A stretch of 64,000 nucleotides of DNA from Bacteriovorax sp. (GTDB lineage: Bacteria > Bdellovibrionota > Bacteriovoracia > Bacteriovoracales > Bacteriovoracaceae). The position numbers and the translations under genes are program-made. This document shows positions 34,732-44,110 of the stretch, piece by piece. Below the pieces are notes generated by a model, which saw nothing but the letters and a program-made list of their open reading frames with translations, was not told where the DNA came from and made no database searches. Position 1 is the stretch's first letter. Every line of letters starts with the position of its first letter. Where the stretch lies: NCBI GenBank assembly GCA_014378525.1, contig JACMNL010000038.1, forward strand, positions 1-64,000, read 5' to 3'.

Positions 34732-34849
34732 GACTTTGATCCGGTTTTATTGCGCTTAAAAAACGCAGTTAATCTCATAAGATTTATCGGATAAAGAATG
34801 GGGATTATTTAGGAGAAAAGCGCAGGGAAAAAGATGGATTTGAGAGAGC

Positions 34850-34890
34850 AATGGAGTCGGTTATTATGTCCGACTCCATTGGTTTTTTTT
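34850..34890 (+). terminator. Strong hairpin with T-run, plus orientation
   Basis: Eleven-base perfect arms (AATGGAGTCGG and CCGACTCCATT) with a nine-base loop, then GG and eight T in the plus direction. Both neighbouring genes are on the minus strand, so no annotated plus-strand gene uses it. It may end an antisense transcript, or act as a minus-strand terminator with a poor T-run. Confidence 0.6.
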
Positions 34891-34893
34891 AAA

Positions 34894-36027
34894 TTATAGT
34901 GCCCAATCAAGGTAAAGTGCGAATTCCGGGTAAGCGATTTCTTTTGCAAAGAAAGATCTTTGGTCATGAGCTGCGAAAATTTTTGAACCAACTTCGGCCG
35001 TTAAGCTTAACTTTGGTGTGAAAGAGTGAGTTTCACCGATGTAGTATTCGAACCAGTCAGTTACTGCAGGTGCGGCCTGGAATGGAGCATCTGAAGTATG
35101 AAGGTATTTAAACTGGAAATAAGCGCTGTTTTTATCGTTAAACTGGTAAGAAACAACCCCGATGTTCATCTCGTGAGAGAAATCGAAATCTTTAGCATTA
35201 TCTTTTTGCCAAGGAGTATTTAAAATAAAGTCATCATTGAAGAAATAAGAAAGTTTATCAGTAATTTGAAAAGTGAATGATGGAATTAACTCTAAGCTGT
35301 GTCTCCAAGTATTTGGAGTAATTTTAGCTTTTACTGGATCGTTACCTAAGTACTGAACTAAAAGTGAACTAGAAAGTTTATCACCAAATTTTTTACTTAA
35401 ACTTGTATTGATTCGATTGTTACCATATGAGCCTGCTGCACCATGGTTGCGGTCAAATATACGGCGTCCAATAGCTGCATCCATTTTAATTCCGTTTTCT
35501 TTTTCAGTTAAGATATTTTCACGGTTGATTAAAATTAAAGATCTGTAATGACGGTTGATATATGAACCTCTGGTTGCTGCAGATGCATCAGTATATTTAA
35601 ATTCTGAAGTTGCAAGGATGTTCCAGTTTTTGAACGGTCTGTAAATGATAGTAGGGTTGTGCATGATTTTTAAATCTTGCAGGTCGCGGTCATTTTCATC
35701 AGCGCTTAAGGCGTCTTTTCTTACGAAATAATATTCACCGTGGTAAGAAGCATTGAAGTGAGATTTAAGGTATCCGAAAACACCTGACTGATCTTCAGCT
35801 TTTGCTTTTTCGGAAGCAAGCTTAGCTTCAGCTTCTCTTTGTTCCTGAGCGGCCTTTTCTTCAGCAGCTTTTTTATCAGCAAGAGCGCGAGCTTCTTCGG
35901 CCTTTTTTGCTTCAAGTGCTTTAGCGTCAGTTGCTTTTTTTGAATCAGCTTTTTTAGTTGATTGTGCGAACGCGTTGCTCGTTAGCATCAAGCTGATTGT
36001 CATGATTAAAGTAAGTTTAGAAAACAT
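34894..36027 (-). CDS. Outer-membrane beta-barrel protein with helical N-terminus
   Basis: A 377-residue protein with a Sec signal peptide (1-21). Residues about 22-80 are an Ala/Lys/Glu-rich charged helix, likely a coiled coil in the periplasm. Residues 85-377 have alternating strands with aromatic ends (YHGEYYFVRK, RSLILINREN, SLSKKFGDKLSSSLLVQYLG, SAYFQFKYLHTS), fitting a porin-like or phospholipase-like barrel; the last residues DWAL end with a non-aromatic residue. I do not recognise the family. GAGGAG precedes the ATG. A palindrome and a TATAAT are upstream. It may be an abundant envelope protein. Confidence 0.7.
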   Translation of the reverse strand: MFSKLTLIMTISLMLTSNAFAQSTKKADSKKATDAKALEAKKAEEARALADKKAAEEKAAQEQREAEAKLASEKAKAEDQSGVFGYLKSHFNASYHGEYYFVRKDALSADENDRDLQDLKIMHNPTIIYRPFKNWNILATSEFKYTDASAATRGSYINRHYRSLILINRENILTEKENGIKMDAAIGRRIFDRNHGAAGSYGNNRINTSLSKKFGDKLSSSLLVQYLGNDPVKAKITPNTWRHSLELIPSFTFQITDKLSYFFNDDFILNTPWQKDNAKDFDFSHEMNIGVVSYQFNDKNSAYFQFKYLHTSDAPFQAAPAVTDWFEYYIGETHSFTPKLSLTAEVGSKIFAAHDQRSFFAKEIAYPEFALYLDWAL

Positions 36028-36051
36028 TTTTGTAGCTCCTCATTAGATAGT

Positions 36052-36063
36052 TACTTCGAAGTA
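36052..36063. promoter_or_regulatory. Perfect 12-base palindrome upstream of the barrel gene
   Basis: TACTTCGAAGTA is perfectly symmetric and lies 25-36 bases before the ATG, downstream of a TATAAT (36110-36105, minus). It would lie in the 5' leader, so it may be a repressor site or an mRNA stem. Confidence 0.3.
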
Positions 36064-36248
36064 CCGTTGCAATCGAGAAAATCTATTCTTAATTATTTTA
36101 CTCAATTATACAATGGCATTTTAAGTAGTTGCCGCGAAAAGTGTGCATAGTAAGAAAAAGTAAGAAACTATACAGAGAATTGTACGTAACTCTTTGCTGG
36201 CCACAATATTAGTGACAAGCTGGCACTGGTTTGAGATTCTGACAGCGA

Positions 36249-37541
36249 ATGTCACAGCTTTTTTTTGTAATTTTATTAATTCTCCTTTCAATTATCCGGA
36301 TTCCACTTTCATTTATTGTGATTATTCTGCGTCCTTTAGTGCCATTTTTTAAAGATAGATTGAACTTTGAAAGAAAAAACCTCGGTAATGAGTCATCCTT
36401 ACCTTTTGAGAGTGCGCATTACTGTTTTGAAGTTTCATCAGAAGGTGAACTTGAACAGGTAAGACCATTAATTGAAAAAGTTTTATCAAATCATAAAAAA
36501 ATCGAGATCATTTACTCATCTCCTTCTGTTGAAAACAAAGTTAACAATTTTTATAAGCAGTATCCGGAACAGGTGAGAGTACTGCGAATGCCTCTTTTAT
36601 CAGGATCTATAATATCATTTCTCTACTTTCAAAGTGTGTGGAGTTGGGTGAGTGCACCGGTTATTGTTTTCTGTCGCTATGATTTTTTTCCAGAACTTTT
36701 GCTTTTTAAGCTCTTTAGAAAAAGATTCATTTTAGTCTCCGGAGCTTTTAAAAAAACATCGTGGTATAAAATTTCGAGTTTTAAATTATTTGATGTAGTG
36801 ATTGCGGCCACTGATACGGAAAAAAAGAATTTTGAAAATCTTCTGGGTGATAAAGCTACAGTTTATTCATGTGACTTCAGGATTCCAAGAATCACAGAGC
36901 GTTTTATAAAATCTGAAGAGACACTGGCGACGAAAACATCTTTGCAAAACTATCTGCAAAAATTAAAATCAATTCCTGCTAAAGAAAAAATAATTCTCGG
37001 CAGTGCCTGGAAGTCAGATCTCGCCATCCTTAATAGTGCAAAACTTATTGATGACGTTAAAGCGGGAAGAATGCATCTTTTACTTGCTCCTCATAAACTT
37101 GATGAACAATCCATTGCCTCACTTAAAGATGAGTGTGAGAGGCTTTTTGGGAGTTCACTGGTTGAAGTTGTAAGCGACAGTACTCCTTATCAAAAATCAC
37201 CGGTTGTTATTCTAAAGATGAGCGGTATTCTATGCGAACTCTATAGTTTCTTCAGCATGACTTATGTCGGTGGTGGGTATGAGCGATCAATTCACTCGGT
37301 TTTGGAGCCGTTTTTCTCCAATAACCTGGTTATAACCGGGCCTTTGATATCCCGCTCGACTGAGTATGACCTTGCACATGAAATTGCTCCCGATGAAATA
37401 CATGTTCTAAATAACCCGGAATCCTTTTATACTATTATTGAATCTAGTGATTTACTTAAATTGAAGCTAAAAGACCGCGAAGAATTTCGTGCCAGGTCTC
37501 AGGTGGAAATGAATCTCATTATCAGTGAAATACTGAGTTGA
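36249..37541 (+). CDS. WaaA/KdtA-like Kdo transferase homologue
   Basis: A 430-residue membrane-anchored glycosyltransferase. An N-terminal hydrophobic segment (about 3-30) is followed by a region that matches the N-terminal domain of 3-deoxy-manno-octulosonic acid transferases (WaaA), then LGSAWKSDLAIL, LLLAPHKLDE and YVGGGYERSIHSVLEP, the WaaA-type donor-binding loop near the end. WaaA adds Kdo to lipid A. This copy diverges in the acceptor part; it could be a paralogue that modifies another lipid or LPS core. It heads a set of three tightly spaced genes. The ATG at 36249 has no clear ribosome binding site. Confidence 0.75.
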   Translation: MSQLFFVILLILLSIIRIPLSFIVIILRPLVPFFKDRLNFERKNLGNESSLPFESAHYCFEVSSEGELEQVRPLIEKVLSNHKKIEIIYSSPSVENKVNNFYKQYPEQVRVLRMPLLSGSIISFLYFQSVWSWVSAPVIVFCRYDFFPELLLFKLFRKRFILVSGAFKKTSWYKISSFKLFDVVIAATDTEKKNFENLLGDKATVYSCDFRIPRITERFIKSEETLATKTSLQNYLQKLKSIPAKEKIILGSAWKSDLAILNSAKLIDDVKAGRMHLLLAPHKLDEQSIASLKDECERLFGSSLVEVVSDSTPYQKSPVVILKMSGILCELYSFFSMTYVGGGYERSIHSVLEPFFSNNLVITGPLISRSTEYDLAHEIAPDEIHVLNNPESFYTIIESSDLLKLKLKDREEFRARSQVEMNLIISEILS

Positions 37542-37553
37542 GTTTTAAGCAGG

Positions 37554-38960
37554 ATGAAGATGCAGACCAGGAATTTAGACTTCGCTTTAGTCGGCCATAA
37601 TTTTTTTGCTTTTTTATTATCGATCGGTCTATTGAACCGCGGTAAAAAAGTACTGGTGCTCGACGACGATCGTTTTAATTACGGCGATTTTTTCACCAAC
37701 TCCCTGACAAGTCTCGATGTTGAATTTTTAAAGGCCTGGGGAGAAGATGGAAAACTTAAACCGCTGATCAATATCCAGGACTATCTCGTACCTTCGAAAG
37801 TATATTTTTTCGTAGGTAAAAAACAAGTGGCCCTGGGAGATGTTCCGCACAGAAACTACCGCGAACTCTGCCGCAAATTTCCCGAATTGTTTTTGCAGAG
37901 TGATTCGGACATGGGGGTGTTCTCCCACGAAAATGAGATCATTAATTTCGACAATATCTACAATGATTTCTGCCAGAAGGTAAGTGTGCTGCTTTTCAAT
38001 GAGAAGAGTTCATCGAAACTTTCAATGCTGTTTGAAACATCGATACCAAAAGATCTGCAGACCAAATTCCTGCATTTTTTTTCCAATTTCTCAAACAAAG
38101 ATAACCTTCTTGAAAATGAGCGCTACGATTTCAATGCGCTTACGTATATGACCAGAGGTTTTTTCCAGAACCGCCTGAGTGTGACAGGAAGCAAGTCGGA
38201 GATCATGCATCTTTTCTTTTCACTTATCTCTCCTTATTACAAGCTCGATCATGAAAGACTGATTAATGATCTTCTTCAGGAGCATTTGGATAAAGGTGGA
38301 GAGTTTAAAAAATTAAATCTAGCTGACTTAAAATTCCAGAAAGGGTTAGTGCAGAGTTTTGAACTCGAAAGTTTTGATGGTCTCATAAGGCCTGATAAGA
38401 TGGCCTTCATCGGCGGATACCCTGTTGGTCTTCCGATTAAACTTAAAACTTCCAGGTCAGCTTCCTATAACTGTCTCAATGTAGAATTTACTTTTAATGA
38501 GTCAGTTCCCAGACTTTTAAATGATAAAAAATGTGTCTTCACCAGTCCTATGAAAATCGGTACTGACAGACCTTTCTGGGAAGTTAATTTTAGCGGCAAA
38601 AAGGCCGTCTTTAATATCATTATGGCCAAAAAAGAAGGGACAAAGATTGATTTTATTTTTGAAAGAGTTAAAGAACTTTTATTAGAAGATATGTTCTACT
38701 TATTTCCTGAATATAAATTTTCACTCGCTGACTGCAAAATGAAATTCACCCTGGATGTCTTTATAGAAGATAAGGACTACAACGCTCATAAAAGAGTTGA
38801 GGCCACATTCAAAAAGAAACTGGTCGAAGTTCTGGAAGACAGTGCTCCACTTTTAATTTCCAGGCTTAAAAACGTGCTCTATTTTGGCCCTTATAATGAA
38901 GACTCTTTGGGGACATTTTCGTCTCTGGTGGAGATTAAAAGGTGGCGAGAGTCACTATGA
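37554..38960 (+). CDS. Flavoprotein-like hypothetical protein (468 aa)
   Basis: A 468-residue protein. The start resembles a degenerate dinucleotide-binding fold of FAD-dependent amine oxidases or phytoene dehydrogenases (DFALVGHNFFAFLLSIGLLNRGKKVLVLDDD): the glycines of GxGxxG are mostly replaced, and the acidic end is kept. GYPVGLPIKL and the strand-rich C-terminal half have no known motif. It may have lost FAD binding. The start at 37554 has AGG directly before it; an ATG at 37560 has better spacing. It is 12 bases after the WaaA-like gene and overlaps the next gene by four bases. I cannot name its function. Confidence 0.62.
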   Translation: MKMQTRNLDFALVGHNFFAFLLSIGLLNRGKKVLVLDDDRFNYGDFFTNSLTSLDVEFLKAWGEDGKLKPLINIQDYLVPSKVYFFVGKKQVALGDVPHRNYRELCRKFPELFLQSDSDMGVFSHENEIINFDNIYNDFCQKVSVLLFNEKSSSKLSMLFETSIPKDLQTKFLHFFSNFSNKDNLLENERYDFNALTYMTRGFFQNRLSVTGSKSEIMHLFFSLISPYYKLDHERLINDLLQEHLDKGGEFKKLNLADLKFQKGLVQSFELESFDGLIRPDKMAFIGGYPVGLPIKLKTSRSASYNCLNVEFTFNESVPRLLNDKKCVFTSPMKIGTDRPFWEVNFSGKKAVFNIIMAKKEGTKIDFIFERVKELLLEDMFYLFPEYKFSLADCKMKFTLDVFIEDKDYNAHKRVEATFKKKLVEVLEDSAPLLISRLKNVLYFGPYNEDSLGTFSSLVEIKRWRESL

Positions 38961-39205
38961 TTAAGTGGTTTTTCCCTCAACATTTAAGTCAAAAAGGGCA
39001 GACAGCGGTCGAGTATATTCTGCTTCTTCTGGTGATGGTCTCCATTATTACTTCTCTTTTAAGTGTCATAAAAAACAAATACTTAGGAGACCCTAAGGCC
39101 TGTGAATCGACCCAAAATAGGGCCAAAATCCTCTGTAAAATCAGTAGTTATCTAGAGCCCCGCGATGGTTCTAAGCATTTCCAGTACTATCCCTTCAAAA
39201 AGTAA
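38957..39205 (+). CDS. Prepilin-like small protein
   Basis: An 82-residue protein with a class III/IV-type prepilin signal: the cleavage-site pattern SQKG then QTAVEYILLLLVM has Gly at -1 and Glu at +5, followed by a 20-residue hydrophobic segment. The basic leader before it is about 18 residues long. The mature part is short and has two Cys (KACES, ILCK). It fits a Flp/TadE-like minor pilin or pseudopilin that a prepilin peptidase would process. Its ATG overlaps the stop of the flavoprotein-like gene (ATGA). No other pilus gene is in the window. Confidence 0.7.
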   Translation: MIKWFFPQHLSQKGQTAVEYILLLLVMVSIITSLLSVIKNKYLGDPKACESTQNRAKILCKISSYLEPRDGSKHFQYYPFKK

Positions 39206-39355
39206 ACATCCACTTGTAATTATTTCATGCTCTGCATAATTTTAATGTGAAAAATTCTGCAACTGTTATGCTCGGCTTAATTATAGTGTGCATTTTAATG
39301 ATTAAGGCCGCCAGTTTTACCCCTAAAACTTGGTCTTTATATCGAGGAGAAAAGT

Positions 39356-40465
39356 ATGAAATTTTCAATGGAAAACAAAAGAGTAACTTTTATGAGTTTA
39401 TTTTTGGCAACTGCTCTAATTGCAGCAACAGCTGGAATGGCACCAAAAGCTTCTGCTCAGGATGACGTTCTTGACGATGCTCAGGATGCATTATCGAATT
39501 CAGATACATTAGACATGGATCAAATCCAGATCGACGGTAAACTTTCTGCTTCTGAGTTAATGAAAAAGAGAAGAGAGAAATTAGAAGAAAGAAATAAAGT
39601 TATGGTTGAAAAGAAAATTGAAGATATTCGTGTAAAGCAGGAAATGGCGTTAACGAACAAACTTCAGGGAGCATTCAATGCTTCTCTTAACAATCTTAAT
39701 GAAGACAAAGTTCAAGTCGCTCAAGCTGCTCCGGCACCAGCTCCGGTTGCGCCAGCGCCAGTGATTGAAACAAGAATCGTTGAAGTGCCTGCACCAGTGG
39801 TTCATGTTGAAAAGAAATCAAAAATTATCCCAATGTTTGGAACACAAAACATTAAGGGTGACAAAATTGACCTAGATTCAAACGTTACTTTCGGAATTCA
39901 AGCTGAAACAGCTGTTCTTCCTCAATTAACTGTTGGTCTTGGACTTGGATACACTACAGTTGACTTAACTGATGTTGCTAACAATTTCGTAAACAACGGG
40001 TACGGTAGTTATTATAACAATACTTCATACACTAACACTTACGGAACAAATGGAAGAGCAATGACTCTTAAGAAGTTTACACTTGAAGGGAACGCGAAGT
40101 TCTTCTTCATTGAAGACGCGATGATTAAACCATATGTTGGTGGAGCAATCGCTTTCAACCGTTCAACTCTTAAGTATGAAAACCAGAACGCAACTGTTTA
40201 CCAAAACGTTAACTTTGGTAACGAAGACTACGGGTCAACAGCGGTTTCTGGACAAGCGAAGTTAGGAGCAGAAGCTTCTTTCACAGATACAATTGGTCTC
40301 AACGTAGAATTCTCTTATGCTAAAAACATTAGTTCAGGGATTTCTAAAACAGCTCAGGTATCTTCTACAACTAACCCTGACCAGGGTCGTCTTGAAAATA
40401 TCCAGAAAGATATTGATGACGGATCTGTTACAGCTATCCAGGCCGGTCTGGTTATTAAGTTCTAA
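39356..40465 (+). CDS. Outer-membrane beta-barrel protein
   Basis: A 369-residue protein. A signal peptide (cleaved after ASA near residue 35) is followed by an acidic and then a charged helical region (about 40-115), a Pro-rich linker with APAPAPVAPAPV, and a strand-rich barrel domain from about 155 to the end (VTFGIQAETAVLPQLTVGLGLGY, KFTLEGNAKFFFIED, PYVGGAIAFNRS). The last residue is Phe (LVIKF), the usual signal for barrel assembly. It matches the general outer-membrane protein beta-barrel class; its role is unknown. It has a strong AGGAG site seven bases from the ATG and its own terminator, as expected for a highly expressed gene. Confidence 0.8.
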   Translation: MKFSMENKRVTFMSLFLATALIAATAGMAPKASAQDDVLDDAQDALSNSDTLDMDQIQIDGKLSASELMKKRREKLEERNKVMVEKKIEDIRVKQEMALTNKLQGAFNASLNNLNEDKVQVAQAAPAPAPVAPAPVIETRIVEVPAPVVHVEKKSKIIPMFGTQNIKGDKIDLDSNVTFGIQAETAVLPQLTVGLGLGYTTVDLTDVANNFVNNGYGSYYNNTSYTNTYGTNGRAMTLKKFTLEGNAKFFFIEDAMIKPYVGGAIAFNRSTLKYENQNATVYQNVNFGNEDYGSTAVSGQAKLGAEASFTDTIGLNVEFSYAKNISSGISKTAQVSSTTNPDQGRLENIQKDIDDGSVTAIQAGLVIKF

Positions 40466-40494
40466 TTTAAAGCATTCAATCAATTAAAAAAATG

Positions 40495-40522
40495 CGGGCT
40501 TCTTTTGAAGCCCGTTTTTTTT
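40495..40522 (+). terminator. Intrinsic terminator
   Basis: Arms CGGGCTTC (40495-40502) and GAAGCCCG (40507-40514), loop TTTT, then eight T. It ends the barrel gene. Confidence 0.9.
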
Positions 40523-40654
40523 GCTCCAGTATTGTTTTTAATTCGTGTTAGTTTAATTTTGCCACTCAAACATCCCTTTCTAAAACACACAACTCACTAT
40601 AGAATTTAAGTATATTACAACTTAAAAATGGCCTCGCATTCTATGGAGAGAATT

Positions 40655-41950
40655 ATGTCAATGAGAGATGTCTATATCGTCGATGGAAAAAGAACACCGC
40701 AAGCAAAATCAGGACTGGATTTAAAGGATGTTCAGGCACCTTATCTTGGAGCTTATTTAGTAAAACATTTAATCGACAACACTGACATTCCGACGGATGC
40801 AGTTGATGAAGTAATATTTGGTAACACAGGTTCTCCTGCGAAATATCCAAACGTCGGACGAGTCATTGCTCTTGAAGCTGGACTTGATAAAAAAACTTCC
40901 GGATACACAGTTCATAGAAACTGCGCTTCTGGAATGGAAGCTGTGTCTCAGGCATACATCAAAATTGCAAGCGGACGCTGTGATGTTATCGTCGCTGGTG
41001 GTGTTGAATCAATGTCACAGATGCCGTTAATTTATAACAAAGAGATGACGGATCTTTTTGCAAAACTTATGAAAGCAAAATCAGTTGGTGAAAAACTTTC
41101 TGCGATGTCTGCATTTCGCCCGCACTTCTTAACTCCAATCGTAGCGATAGAACAGGGACTTACAGATCCTTTCTGTGGACTCAACATGGGGCAGACGGCA
41201 GAACTGCTTGCACGCGAATTAAAAATCACCCGTCAGCAACAGGATGAGTACGCCAATAAATCACATGCAAAAGCAGTTGCTGCAACTAAAGAAGGAAGAT
41301 TCAAGGATGAAGTTCTTCCGATCACTGTTGGTGGAACTTTAAATAAACTTTTATCTGATGACGTAGGCCCACGCGAGAATTCAACTGTTGAAGGTCTTGC
41401 GAAAATGAAACCATACTTCGATAAAAAATCCGGAACAGTCACTGTAGGTAACAGCTGTCCGATTACTGATGGTGGTTCTGCTCTTTTATTTGTGTCGGAA
41501 GAAGCTGTTAAAAAATATAATTTAAAACCAATCGCAAAACTTACTGATTATCACTTTCATGGATTAGAGCCTGAGAGAATGGGAATGGGGCCGCTGCTCG
41601 CTATGGACGGCGTAATGAAGAGAACGAATTTAAAACTTACTGATTTTGATTTGTTTGAATTGAACGAAGCATTCGCTGCTCAGATCTTAGCAGTAGGAAT
41701 TGGTTTAAAAGATAAAGAAGTTGCTGCACGTTTTGGTTTAGATCATACGTGGGGAGAGTTAGACTGGTCTAAAGTAAACGTTAACGGTGGTGGTATCGCT
41801 CTTGGACACCCGGTTGGATCAACAGGTTCCCGCTTAATCGTGACTCTCATTCATGAATTAAGAAGAAGAAAAGGCAAGTACGGACTAGCTTCACTGTGTA
41901 TCGGTGGCGGCCAGGGTGGTGCTGTTGTTGTTGAGAACCTTGTTCGTTAA
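40655..41950 (+). CDS. Acetyl-CoA acyltransferase (thiolase)
   Basis: A 431-residue thiolase that cleaves 3-ketoacyl-CoA with CoA in fatty-acid beta-oxidation. The acylated Cys is Cys90 (HRNCASGM), and the C-terminal motifs are NVNGGGIALGHPVGSTGSR (His) and CIGGGQGGA (second Cys). NEAFAA is also present. The start at 40655 (MSMRDVY) has GGAGAG five bases upstream. The next gene, 21 bases later, encodes the matching hydratase/dehydrogenase, so this pair forms the usual fadI/fadJ-type unit. Confidence 0.94.
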   Translation: MSMRDVYIVDGKRTPQAKSGLDLKDVQAPYLGAYLVKHLIDNTDIPTDAVDEVIFGNTGSPAKYPNVGRVIALEAGLDKKTSGYTVHRNCASGMEAVSQAYIKIASGRCDVIVAGGVESMSQMPLIYNKEMTDLFAKLMKAKSVGEKLSAMSAFRPHFLTPIVAIEQGLTDPFCGLNMGQTAELLARELKITRQQQDEYANKSHAKAVAATKEGRFKDEVLPITVGGTLNKLLSDDVGPRENSTVEGLAKMKPYFDKKSGTVTVGNSCPITDGGSALLFVSEEAVKKYNLKPIAKLTDYHFHGLEPERMGMGPLLAMDGVMKRTNLKLTDFDLFELNEAFAAQILAVGIGLKDKEVAARFGLDHTWGELDWSKVNVNGGGIALGHPVGSTGSRLIVTLIHELRRRKGKYGLASLCIGGGQGGAVVVENLVR

Positions 41951-41971
41951 TATTTTAAAAGAGAGAAGATC

Positions 41972-44101
41972 ATGTCTAATAATAAAATAAGTCTCGAGTA
42001 TAAAAATAAAATCGCTTACGTAGGTTTTGGATACAATTCTACAAAGTCTATGACTGCTCTCGATATTGAAACGATGACAGAGTTAAATGAAATTGTAGAA
42101 GAACTGCATACAAAATCAGGTGAGATTTCCGGAGTCATCTTCTGGACTCATAAAGAAAATTGTTTTCTTGCAGGTGCTGACATAAATTTAATCGCCGGAA
42201 TGAAAACAGAAGCAGACGCTGCAGATGGGTCTGAGCGCGGGCAGATGATTTACAACCGCATTGAAGATTTACCAGTTCCTACAATTGCGTGTGTGGATGG
42301 TATCTGTCTTGGTGGTGGTCTTGAGCTTGCTCTGTCATGTAAAACAATTTTAGCGAGTAATTCTCCTAAAACTTCCATGGGACTTCCCGAAGTAAAACTG
42401 GGAATCATTCCGGGGTTCGGCGGAACTTACAGACTTCCAAAAAAAATCGGACTTCCGAATGCCCTTGATATGATTTTGACAGGAAAAACTCTTCGCGCCG
42501 ATAAAGCAAAAAGAATCGGACTGGTTGAAGAAGTATACCCGCGTGAAAATTTAGTTGCGATGGCACCGAATTTTTTCAAGAAAAAGGCTAAAGCAAAAGG
42601 CATACAGGAATCAATGAAAGAGCTTGCGACGGAAAACTTCGTTACAAGAAAAATTATTTTCCAGAAAGTCCGTGAATCTGTTCTTAAAAAGACAAATGGC
42701 TTTTACCAGGCCCCATTAAAAATTCTCGACGTCATGGACTCGGGAATGATGAAAGGAAGAACGTCTTATTTAGCTGGAGAAGCACAGGCCTTCGGTGAGC
42801 TTGCTATTTCAGAGCAGTCAAAAAATCTTCAGCATATTTACTTCATGTCAGAAAACGTAAAAAAATATGCAGGACCGAAGTCTACAAAACCACTTCCGGT
42901 TTTAGCTCGTGGAGCAGCTCTTGGTGCCGGGACAATGGGAGGCGGGATCGCATGGCTGATGGCCGATGCGGGAATGCAGCCGATCATGAAAGATTTAACG
43001 ACTGAAGCACTCAATATCGGTTTAAAGCAGTCTTCTCAAAATTTTGCGGGTGCACTTAAACGCAAAAAAATTACTCCTGATGAATTTGAAAGAAAACAAA
43101 GATCGATCACAGCACAACTTGATTACAGTGGTTTCAAAAAAACCGATTTAGTGATTGAAGCTGTTGTTGAAATCATGGATGTGAAGAAAAAAGTTTTCGC
43201 TGAAACAGAAAAGTATGTTCACCGTGATACTCTTTTAACGAGTAATACTTCATCACTATCAGTTCAGGAAATGTCGACAGCACTGGAGTACCCTGATCGT
43301 TTTGCTGGTCTGCACTTTTTTAACCCTGTTCACTTGATGCCACTGGTGGAAATTATCATCCACGATAAAATCGCTCCTGAAACAATCGAAGCACTTCATA
43401 AATGGGTTTTACGTGTTAAGAAAACTCCGGTTATTGTAAAAGACGGTCCGGGATTTTTAGTTAACAGAATTCTTGTTCCTTATTTAAATGAAGCTGCCTA
43501 CCTTCTGGAAGAAGGAATCAGTATTAAAGATCTTGATCAGGCCGCACTTAATTTCGGTATGCCGATGGGCCCTGCCCGCCTTATAGATGAAGTTGGTATT
43601 GATGTCGCAGTTAAAGTTGGAAAGATTCTTCACGCGGGGCTTGGAGAGCGTGCTCATCCTTCAAAACTTTCAAGTGTGCTTGTGGAAAAAGGAATGCTTG
43701 GTAAGAAAAATGCGAAAGGTTTTTATCTTTATGATGAAAAAGGAAAACCTACAGGATTAAATCCTGAAGCAGAAGAGCTGCTTCCAAAAGAAAAAAAGAA
43801 AATGAGTGAAGCTGACCTGCAGATGAGAATGTTTCTTCCAATGATTAATGAGGCCGCTGCTATTTTAAGAGACGGTATTGTAAACACTGCAAGTGACGTT
43901 GATATGGGTCTTATTTTTGGTATCGGATTCCCTCCGTTCCGCGGTGGTCTTCTAAGATACGCTGACAGTCAAGGCCTGGATAAAATCCATAATGCCTTGA
44001 AGAAATTTAGTGTTACAGTAGATAAAGCACGTTATACTCCGGATGAATATTTAACCAACCTGGTAGAGACGAAAACGACTTTCTACGAGAAGACGAAGTA
44101 A
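41972..44101 (+). CDS. fadJ: Multifunctional 3-hydroxyacyl-CoA dehydrogenase / enoyl-CoA hydratase
   Basis: A 709-residue beta-oxidation enzyme. Residues about 1-190 are an enoyl-CoA hydratase domain (AGADINLIAGM and GGGLELALS oxyanion-hole motifs, with Glu in PEVKLGIIPGFGG). From about 310 the NAD-binding hydroxyacyl-CoA dehydrogenase domain begins (GAGTMGGGIAWLMADAG), and FFNPVHLMPLVEII and PGFLVNRIL follow. It converts enoyl-CoA to ketoacyl-CoA for the thiolase encoded just before it. It has an AGAGAGAAG site upstream. The order and length fit FadJ/FadB-type enzymes. Confidence 0.94.
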   Translation: MSNNKISLEYKNKIAYVGFGYNSTKSMTALDIETMTELNEIVEELHTKSGEISGVIFWTHKENCFLAGADINLIAGMKTEADAADGSERGQMIYNRIEDLPVPTIACVDGICLGGGLELALSCKTILASNSPKTSMGLPEVKLGIIPGFGGTYRLPKKIGLPNALDMILTGKTLRADKAKRIGLVEEVYPRENLVAMAPNFFKKKAKAKGIQESMKELATENFVTRKIIFQKVRESVLKKTNGFYQAPLKILDVMDSGMMKGRTSYLAGEAQAFGELAISEQSKNLQHIYFMSENVKKYAGPKSTKPLPVLARGAALGAGTMGGGIAWLMADAGMQPIMKDLTTEALNIGLKQSSQNFAGALKRKKITPDEFERKQRSITAQLDYSGFKKTDLVIEAVVEIMDVKKKVFAETEKYVHRDTLLTSNTSSLSVQEMSTALEYPDRFAGLHFFNPVHLMPLVEIIIHDKIAPETIEALHKWVLRVKKTPVIVKDGPGFLVNRILVPYLNEAAYLLEEGISIKDLDQAALNFGMPMGPARLIDEVGIDVAVKVGKILHAGLGERAHPSKLSSVLVEKGMLGKKNAKGFYLYDEKGKPTGLNPEAEELLPKEKKKMSEADLQMRMFLPMINEAAAILRDGIVNTASDVDMGLIFGIGFPPFRGGLLRYADSQGLDKIHNALKKFSVTVDKARYTPDEYLTNLVETKTTFYEKTK

Positions 44102-44110
44102 GACTGGACT

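Noticed and set aside
36212-36228. Possible sigma-54 promoter (TGGCAC with TTGAG) upstream of the WaaA-like gene
   Set aside because: The -12 element does not read TTGC and is one base off the required spacing from the -24 GG.
39247-39465. Open frame overlapping the start of the barrel gene at 39356
   Set aside because: Most of it lies in the wrong frame of the barrel gene, and the strong ribosome binding site serves the ATG at 39356.
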